Assembly (NCBI GenBank): GCA_946800325.1
Contig: OX326961.1
Location: forward strand, 3,450,655 to 3,514,654
From: Luzula sylvatica
Taxonomy: Eukaryota > Streptophyta > Magnoliopsida > Poales > Juncaceae
Direction: 5' to 3'
Length of the DNA stretch: 64,000 bases
This document shows, in pieces, positions 57,676 through 64,000 of the stretch. Every line of letters begins with the position of its first letter. The stretch's first letter is position 1. The position numbers and the translations under genes were made by a program. The notes beneath the pieces are model-generated. The model made no database searches. It saw only the letters and a list, made by a program, of their open reading frames with translations, and was not told where the DNA came from.

Positions 57676-59421
57676 TCAATTGCTAGACCCGTTATCCTGA
57701 AACGCCTCGATAAACTTTCTCAACCTAATTTCTTCCCCAATTTTAGGCAACCAATCAAGAAGCACATCAAAAGTAACACAATTCGGGCCACACCGTTCTT
57801 GCCACATCTGATCCATCACTTCAAAAGCCTTCTCTTCCATCTTCTCCTCTCTCAATCCTCTCAACACCGCATTATAAGTCGCCACGTCAGCATCCACGCC
57901 CTTCTCTCTCATCTCTTCCATCAAAGAAACCGCCATCTTCACATCTCCCTTCTTGCAAAGCGCGTCTATCAAAGTGTTGTAAATCACCGTATTAGAATTC
58001 TTCTTCATCGAACGAAAAAGATTCATCGCGTCATCAATTTTATCATCCTTGCAATATCCATTGATTAAAATCCCGTACGTTACAATCGAAAGTTTGATCC
58101 CATTATCTCTCATTCGACGTAAAATTTCAGCAACGGAGGAGAAATCTCGAGTTTTGGAAAATGCGGAGAGTAAAGTATTGTAGGTGAACAAATCGGGTTT
58201 CAAACCGGCTCCGGTCATTTCGTCGAGCACCTCGCGTGCTCTGTCCAATCTCTTCCTGTTACAAAACCCGTTTAGCAAAATATTGTAACTCTTCAAATCG
58301 GGTTCGAAACCGTCGTCTTTCATAGCGGATGCGATGGAGAATGCTTCGTTTACCAGACCCGCTCGGGACAAACCCGATATCATGGTGTAATAGGTTATTG
58401 GATCGGGTTTGATTCCGTTTTTAATCATTTCTTCGTATAAATCCATGGCTTTTGCTACGTTGTTTGAGTGGAGAAATGCACCGATTAAAGTACTGTAAGT
58501 AATTTCAGACCACTCGAACTTTTTTTTCTTGAAGAAATCGAATGCGGTTCCTAACTTGCCGTGTCTGCATAAACCAGATATAATCAAGTTAAACGTGACC
58601 GCACTAGGAGAAATATCGTGTTTCTCCATTTCGGCAACGAGCTTAAGACCCGTATCTAAATCTCCAGCTTTACAGAACCCATCGATTAAACAATTATATG
58701 TAATTGTGTCGGGTTTACATCCTTGAGATTTTTTCGTCTTTTCGAGCAAAATTAACCCGTCTTGTAGCCTAAAAGCTTTGCAAAGGCCGTCTATAACCAT
58801 GTTAAATGTGATGGTATCTGGTTTGACCTCCGAGTCTGGATTGGACATTTCATCGAGCAGTTTCAGTGCGTCGTCGACTTGGCGCGATTTACACAAGTAA
58901 TTCATGGTAATCCCGTATGTGAATTTATCTGGGGTCACTCCCAATTCTCTCATCTCAGAGACCAATTGATTCATGCTCTTGTAATCCCTCTCCCTCGCAA
59001 ATGCATTGAGAATCGAATTAAAAACTCGAGTGTCCAAGACACCGCCAAATTTTCTGACAGAAGAAATAAATTCAAGAGCTTTTGTGGGGCCCGCATTTCG
59101 GCAGAGATTGATGGTTATGTGGGCGAATTGAGAGGTGTTAGTAGGGAAAGAACCGTGATTTGCGAGGTTTATGAGTAGCTGTGCTGAGGTGGGGGAAAGA
59201 AGTTGAGTGTGACGAGATACTGTGGTGAAAAGGAGGGAAGAAATGGAAGGGTCTGGATTCGGAGAGGAAACGAGTAAAGAGATGGCTTCAGATTGGTGAG
59301 CGGGATTAGAAGAGGAGAGAAGAGAGCGGAGGTATGCGGCGTCTTCGTCGACGGTGGAGGCGGTGCAGAAGCGACGGAGGAAGGAGGTGGCAAGGCGAGG
59401 AATGCGAAACAGCTCCGTCAT
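57676..59421 (-). CDS. P-class pentatricopeptide repeat protein, organelle-targeted
   Basis: An intronless 581-residue PPR protein, a sequence-specific RNA-binding type that acts in mitochondria or plastids on RNA processing, stability or translation. The start at 59421 gives the Arg-rich, acid-free presequence MTELFRIPRLATSFLRRF; an in-frame Met 15 codons upstream lacks this character. About 12 tandem 35-residue repeats run from residue ~130 to ~540, for example DKFTYGITMNYLCKSRQVDD, DTITYNCLIDGFCKAGDLD and DLFTYNTLLSAFSKTRDFS. There is no E, E+ or DYW tail, so it is not an editing factor of the PLS class. It lies tail to tail with the LRR gene, with 196 bp between stop codons. The RNA target is unknown. 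Confidence 0.93.
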   Translation of the reverse strand: MTELFRIPRLATSFLRRFCTASTVDEDAAYLRSLLSSSNPAHQSEAISLLVSSPNPDPSISSLLFTTVSRHTQLLSPTSAQLLINLANHGSFPTNTSQFAHITINLCRNAGPTKALEFISSVRKFGGVLDTRVFNSILNAFARERDYKSMNQLVSEMRELGVTPDKFTYGITMNYLCKSRQVDDALKLLDEMSNPDSEVKPDTITFNMVIDGLCKAFRLQDGLILLEKTKKSQGCKPDTITYNCLIDGFCKAGDLDTGLKLVAEMEKHDISPSAVTFNLIISGLCRHGKLGTAFDFFKKKKFEWSEITYSTLIGAFLHSNNVAKAMDLYEEMIKNGIKPDPITYYTMISGLSRAGLVNEAFSIASAMKDDGFEPDLKSYNILLNGFCNRKRLDRAREVLDEMTGAGLKPDLFTYNTLLSAFSKTRDFSSVAEILRRMRDNGIKLSIVTYGILINGYCKDDKIDDAMNLFRSMKKNSNTVIYNTLIDALCKKGDVKMAVSLMEEMREKGVDADVATYNAVLRGLREEKMEEKAFEVMDQMWQERCGPNCVTFDVLLDWLPKIGEEIRLRKFIEAFQDNGSSN

Positions 59422-59499
59422 GGAGGATTTTGCAAGAAAAAAAGTGACTTCGTCGCCCAAAAACAAAAACTTTCAATGTTTTTCAAAATCAAATATAAT

Positions 59500-59640
59500 A
59501 TTAATTAAATAAAATATATCTTTTCTTAACTAGATATGTATAATTAATTAAAATAAAATATATCTTTTCTTAACTAGATATGTATAATTAATTAAAATAA
59601 AATATATCTTTTCTTAACTAGATATGTATAATTAACATTA
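59500..59640. repeat. 44-bp tandem repeat, three copies
   Basis: Exact or near-exact units containing ttttcttaactagatatgta begin at 59521, 59565 and 59609. The array lies about 100 bp upstream of the PPR start codon, in its promoter region, and is AT-rich. Confidence 0.9.
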
Positions 59641-60533
59641 TGATGTATATATAATAGTAAAAATAAATAAATACAAATTAGTTAAAATATAAAAATTGGA
59701 ATAATATAATTAATTGAAATATAAATATTAATTATTGTTTGCAAATGGTTGTAAAATATATTGACATACCAACAAATTCCCTGATATATTGAAACTATTG
59801 TGCAATTCACTAAATTTGTCTAGTGTGGTTATTTTACTTTTATTAATTTAATTGTAATATTTTATTTATAAAATATTTTTAGATTTATTTTGTTAACTTA
59901 GTAATATTTTATATGTTTGATTGCACGTTGAACTTTTACACATTCCAACATTTTCTTACATTTTACTAATCCAGATTTTTTTTTTTTGAAAGTTCGTCCT
60001 TCTTATTTCTTTGACTAGAAGCATTATCAAATTTAATTAAAATGTTTAAACCTCAGATTTTTCAGAACATTTGATACTCACAAAAGAGCCTTTTTGAAAA
60101 AATTACCATTGTTGTCATTTTTAAGTTTTTTTAATGAAAACAATAAGCAAGGATCAAAATTAATCTTTCACTACTAAAACCCCTTAATTATGTACAAATT
60201 ATAAGAATTCCTCCTAAATTGTAATCCAGAGAACAAAAATGTGCATTAATATAATTGAAGATATATGACATGATGCGAAGAGAAATTCATTTGCTTAAAT
60301 AAAAGCCGTAGAAAATATTCTTTTTTGTGTTCTTTGTGATCTGTGCACAAAAAAAAATAGTGATATTGACAGGAAAAATAAACACTAGATACAAAAAATT
60401 TCATTTGAATTTGACATAAATTAAAAATAAAATTACCATTTCAAGTTTAAATTTTCTGTTCCCAGTAATATTTTTTCCTGTCAATATCATTACCTAATTT
60501 TTTTTTTTTTGTCGAATCATCAAACTCTAACTC
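59641..60533. other. AT-rich spacer with a small foldback MITE
   Basis: No gene. 60350-60500 is an inverted repeat (tagtgatattgacaggaaaa / ttttcctgtcaatatcatta) of about 145 bp, a probable MITE lying just 3' of the methyltransferase stop codon. 59940-60200 is plain AT-rich DNA. Confidence 0.55.
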
Positions 60534-61694
60534 TTAACGAGAAACCTCGAATCTCCTAAACTCGAACCATATTTCATAATGGTTAAACAAGACACTATCA
60601 TGTCTTAATTTCCCCACATACTCCAAACCCAATTTATTCAACCATCTATTGCATTCCTTCTCCCCCAATCTCGAACAAAATTTTACATTATGCGAGATAA
60701 ATAATCGCCCATTATCAGGATTCAACCTATTTACGAGCCTCTCGATCCCTACCCAAACAAATTCGTCTTCCACGTGAAGAAATACCGCACTCGCGTATAT
60801 AAGATCGTACAAATAATTATCCCCAAATTTGGACATGTCGATATTTTGGACTTCGCCTCTTATTATTACGGGTCTTTTGTATGTTAAACCATTTGAAATT
60901 AACTCGTAAGTAATCGCAGCCATTAGAGAGGCTGCGTCTTTCTCGAAGCAATGAAAGTGAGCCGTTTCGAGATACCTGTCAACCCAATCGAATCAAATAG
61001 TTGTATCGAAATTATGAGAAATTAAAAGGAGCGTACTGAATGAAGTGACGGCCAGCACGAAGGGTTCCACAACCAACTTCCAAAACACGATCCGATGGGG
61101 CGAGATTCGTAGCGGACGAGAGAAATTCGAATACGTCTCTTCCACCAGCCCACGGTTCTCCGTAATAGCCATGGTGCTTTTCGACGAGAAGATCAAGCGC
61201 AATCGGCAAAGCTGTGTGCTTGTCTGCTTCGGAGCCCTCGTAATGTGATATCCCTTTGTGACTGCAAAATGGAAGAAGATGAATTAGGTTGGTTCTACTT
61301 GCAATTTCATTCAAAACAATAAGAAAAGTAGTTACTTTCGAAGATGTTCCAATTGTTGCTCACGTGTCCTAGGATTGATCCCTTTACGACGCTTATACCA
61401 TTCATCAGGAGACAAAAGCGCAGCATCGAGGTGATTTCTCACCAGCTGTGCCCTAATCCAGTCCGTATCTTCCTTGTCCGTCTTAATAGGGATCGAATTG
61501 GATTCAGAAGAGGTTGTGGCGGCAATGGTGGTTCCGGTGGTGGAGGGGCAGGAACATGGTTTGTCAGTGCCGGTGTACGAATGAGAAAGAAGTAAGAACA
61601 AGATGATGAGGAATGCAATTTGAAAGACGACAAGGAGGGAAATTGTCCGCGCGGTGATGGATCTCGTCTGCGACGGAGCGGTGAACGGCGCCAT
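60534..61694 (-). CDS. Membrane-anchored SAM-dependent methyltransferase-like protein, 3 exons
   Basis: Minus-strand exons 61336-61694, 61037-61261 and 60534-60975 join in frame (GT-AG) to 341 residues. A short cytosolic N-terminus is followed by one transmembrane helix (ISLLVVFQIAFLIILFLLL, about residues 18-36), a Cys/Thr/Ser-rich stem, then a class I methyltransferase fold. SAM motif I is VLEVGCGTLRAGRHFIQY and an acidic residue lies in HFHCFEKDAAS. LYDLIYASAVFLHVEDE fits motif IV, and NGRLFISH lies in the following strand. The type II topology suggests a Golgi or ER location. The substrate is not evident, and it is not one of the pectin QUA2-type enzymes by motif. The splice joins are supported by continuity of conserved text (RAGRHFIQ/YLETAHF). 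Confidence 0.88.
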
Positions 61695-62016
61695 TTCAGA
61701 GAGGCGGGAAATGATTCCGTCGCTAATGGTAAAAAGTATTTCAGAAGAGAAGGAAAAATTATTCCAGCTAACGGTAAAAAGTATTAATAACAGGTCGGGG
61801 TTCGTTTCGTGGTCGTTATTGTATATGGATCGTTTTGGAACTAGAAATCATACGTGTGGGATTAAACTGAAAAACATGATAGTAACTATACAGTGATATG
61901 GTTTTTCGGGCCGGCCCAATAGTTATTGTTCTGATTTTCTGCAACATTTCAAATATATTTTCGTGTGGCAAGTCGCGTTGTCCTTGTAACATACAGCTAA
62001 TTACATATATAACATT
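61695..62016. other. Promoter region of the methyltransferase gene
   Basis: Direct repeat ggtaaaaagtatt at about 61728 and 61775. No clear TATA box. No other gene. Confidence 0.4.
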
Positions 62017-62371
62017 GGCCAAATTTCATATGTACCCCTACAAAACCCCACAATTTCATATATACCCCTGCAAAACGTGAAATATCATGAATACCCCTAC
62101 AAAACTACTAAAATTTCATGACTGCCCTTTTTCGATTACCGCTAATCTGTGCTTTTTCGATTTTTCCGACAAAAATTTATTCCTTATTTACATAAGAGGT
62201 ATCGGAAAAGCAAAAATTAGCGATAATCTTAACAGATAGTTAACAGAAATTTAAGAAAAAGGGCATTTATGAAATTATAATAATTTTGTAGGGGTATTCA
62301 TGATATTTCACGTTTTGCAGTGGTATACGTGAAATTGTGGAGTTTTGTAGGGGTACATATGAAATTTGGCC
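62017..62371. mobile_element. 355-bp Mutator-type MITE with 9-bp duplication
   Basis: Inverted arms of about 110 bp starting ggccaaatttcatatgtacc and ending ggtacatatgaaatttggcc, flanked by perfect 9-bp duplications tataacatt (62008-62016 and 62372-62380). The terminal G and 9-bp duplication indicate a Mutator-derived element. The same family sits in the MTHFR-like intron (23813). Confidence 0.93.
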
Positions 62372-62380
62372 TATAACATT

Positions 62381-62815
62381 TAAGAATCTAACTTGAGAAA
62401 ATATCTTGTGGGGATCCAAAAAAAAAAAAAATGAGCCATGCACATTTGGCCCAAAAGCTGTTCTTACCTCCCGGACCCAACCTATTTTCTATTTTTTTTT
62501 TAATTGCTTTCTAATTTCAGGATCCGCAAGAGGTGTTAGGGTAGCTTAGCGGGTAAGTGTTGCCATGACGGGTTTCATTCTCAGAAAGAGGTATACTGTA
62601 TACATGGACTTGCATCCTTAAATCTTAAATCTAAAATCTAAAATAAAATAAATATAATTCATTTGATTTTCAATTTTTTTTTTTTTTATTTGTTTTGTTA
62701 TTTCAGTCACAATGCTAGGCTGAATTTTGTCGACTCGATCTAAAATAATTGAGTTGTGCGTACGACGATTTAATATTTATATTATTATTCAATAGTTGTC
62801 ATGATATTACAATTA
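62381..62815. other. Intergenic with a possible tRNA-like fragment
   Basis: 62536-62592 has a weak box A-like tagcttagcgggtaagtg and a poor box B-like ggtttcattctc. It may be a decayed tRNA-derived repeat. Otherwise only AT-rich DNA. Confidence 0.35.
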
Positions 62816-63540
62816 AAATAAGGGGATTTACACATTTATCTTTGTTAAATTTAAAATTACATATTCATCCTTTTTGAAATTAAAATATCATATTTATATT
62901 CTGATAAATCTAAAATATCGTATCTACTCAAAAATTAAAAATCATCCAATTTATCTGTTAAAACTAACGATCAATCTTTAAAATTACTATTTTTACTCTT
63001 TACGTATATACCCTTCTAAAAAACTAAAATATCATATTTATCCTTTTAATACAAAATGATTATTATAGTAATGTATCAACATTACAATATTAATCGAGTG
63101 GTAATCGAGTTCATAATCGAGTTGTTTCAGCATTAGAATAATCAAGTTGTTTCGGCATTTGTTTTAGTATTATGTATGGATTTATTTGTATTCTTAATTC
63201 TTAATTATTAATCTGGAGCAAAATTTCCATTGAAAGATTAATTGAAAATCTTCATGTACAAGAATCAAAGTTTATAACTATATGGTTGTATTTGATTGAG
63301 ATAGTAATTTAAGTTGTATTTGGAATTTAACTTTATATTTCAGTATTAGATAAATAAATATGACATTTCAGATTTGTTGAAGGATAAATATGTAAATTAT
63401 AAAATAATAATTTGACTGTTAGTTTTAATGGAGAAATGTGATGGTTTTCAATTTTTGAATAAACATGATATTTGAATTTTAATAAAGATAAATATGTAAT
63501 TTTAAATTCAACAAAAAAATAAATATGTAAATCTCCTTAA
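62816..63540. mobile_element. Inverted-repeat element (AAGGRGATTTACAYATTTAT ends)
   Basis: The left end aaggggatttacacatttat and right end ataaatatgtaaatctcctt are inverted copies. The arms continue with ttaaaattacat and aaatatcatatttatcc blocks for about 200 bp. Flanks are A/T-rich, so no target duplication can be proved. Non-coding. Confidence 0.7.
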
Positions 63541-64000
63541 AATAAAATAGAACTCTATATGACTTCTTATTTTGAATTTAATTCTTCGTCCTCTTTTTTT
63601 TTTTGGGCTGTGCCGATAGGCCAAATGTTGGAATTTTGTGTTTTTTTGTTTGTTTATAATTTCATTAATTTCATGAAAAATAGCAGCATGTAATTATGGA
63701 ACAACAAAAATAGGAAACCTAAGACAATATTGAATTATATAGTAGGAGACCTCCATTTGAAATAAACGGAGGGAAATGGCGCATTGATTCTGCACGCTGC
63801 AAGGAGTACACCCTGAGCGCTGAGTTACTGAGTACCGTTCTCTTTCCGTAATTTCATGCTTGTTCATGGTGCATCGTTCAGATTACTTCCAGGTCGAGCA
63901 CCACCAATGGTGTTTACTGAACCATGTTCAAACACAAAAATATCTTATGTTCCCTCTCTTAGTTTGATTCTTCCGTATCCTCTGTTATCGTAGTACTATA
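63541..64000. other. Right edge, no gene supported
   Basis: 63770-64000 becomes less AT-rich and could be the 5' flank or UTR of a gene starting beyond the window. No frame long enough to call. Confidence 0.3.

Noticed and set aside
59422..59466. Upstream in-frame Met of the PPR gene
   Set aside because: The extra 15 residues include acidic ones and spoil the organelle presequence that starts at 59421.

Overview
This window is nuclear DNA from a flowering plant, most likely a eudicot. It is AT-rich, has GT-AG (and some GC-AG) introns, and carries plant-specific families: BURP-domain proteins, an LRR receptor-like protein, a P-class PPR protein, and plant LINE, Copia, hAT and Mutator-type repeats. 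The species cannot be named from the sequence.

Seven host genes are supported. BURP1 (9534-11523, +, 4 exons) and BURP2 (38409-39594, +, 4 exons) are paralogues with the same exon phases. An MTHFR-like gene (23206-24892, +, 2 exons) encodes only the catalytic half of the enzyme. A diflavin reductase of the ATR3/Tah18/NDOR1 type (47227-49926, +) can be rebuilt in frame from 12 exons, two of which are followed by GC-AG introns. A single-exon LRR receptor-like protein lies at 54450-57479 (+), a PPR protein at 57676-59421 (-), and a membrane-anchored SAM-dependent methyltransferase at 60534-61694 (-, 3 exons). The last four genes form a gene-dense right third; the left two thirds are mostly transposon-derived.

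Transposon layout: 1-1922 is the 3' end of a LINE. 3.4-9.1 kb holds two hAT-type elements, a foldback element with ~0.5 kb inverted arms around an LTR-like core, and a ~167-bp tandem repeat. 11.7-16.2 kb holds duplicated AT-rich units, a dead LINE reverse-transcriptase piece and foldback ends. 18.7-20.7 kb is a truncated Copia element whose 5' end is fused to an inverted piece of its own LTR. 21.7-22.7 kb is a 28-bp-type minisatellite. 25.9-38 kb is a nest of MITEs, tRNA-derived SINEs, hAT elements and LTR remnants. 39.8-44.4 kb contains a segmental duplication in which each copy was hit by a different hAT element, so each copy shows the other's empty site.

The clearest results are about ten non-autonomous elements whose ends and 8- or 9-bp target duplications can be read directly, the catalytic-only MTHFR, the rearranged Copia element, and the strand-asymmetric G-rich repeats (with G-quadruplex motifs) that fill two hAT-like families. 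I saw no clearly new multi-gene system. The genes look like ordinary, mutually unrelated plant loci, and no operon-like logic links them.
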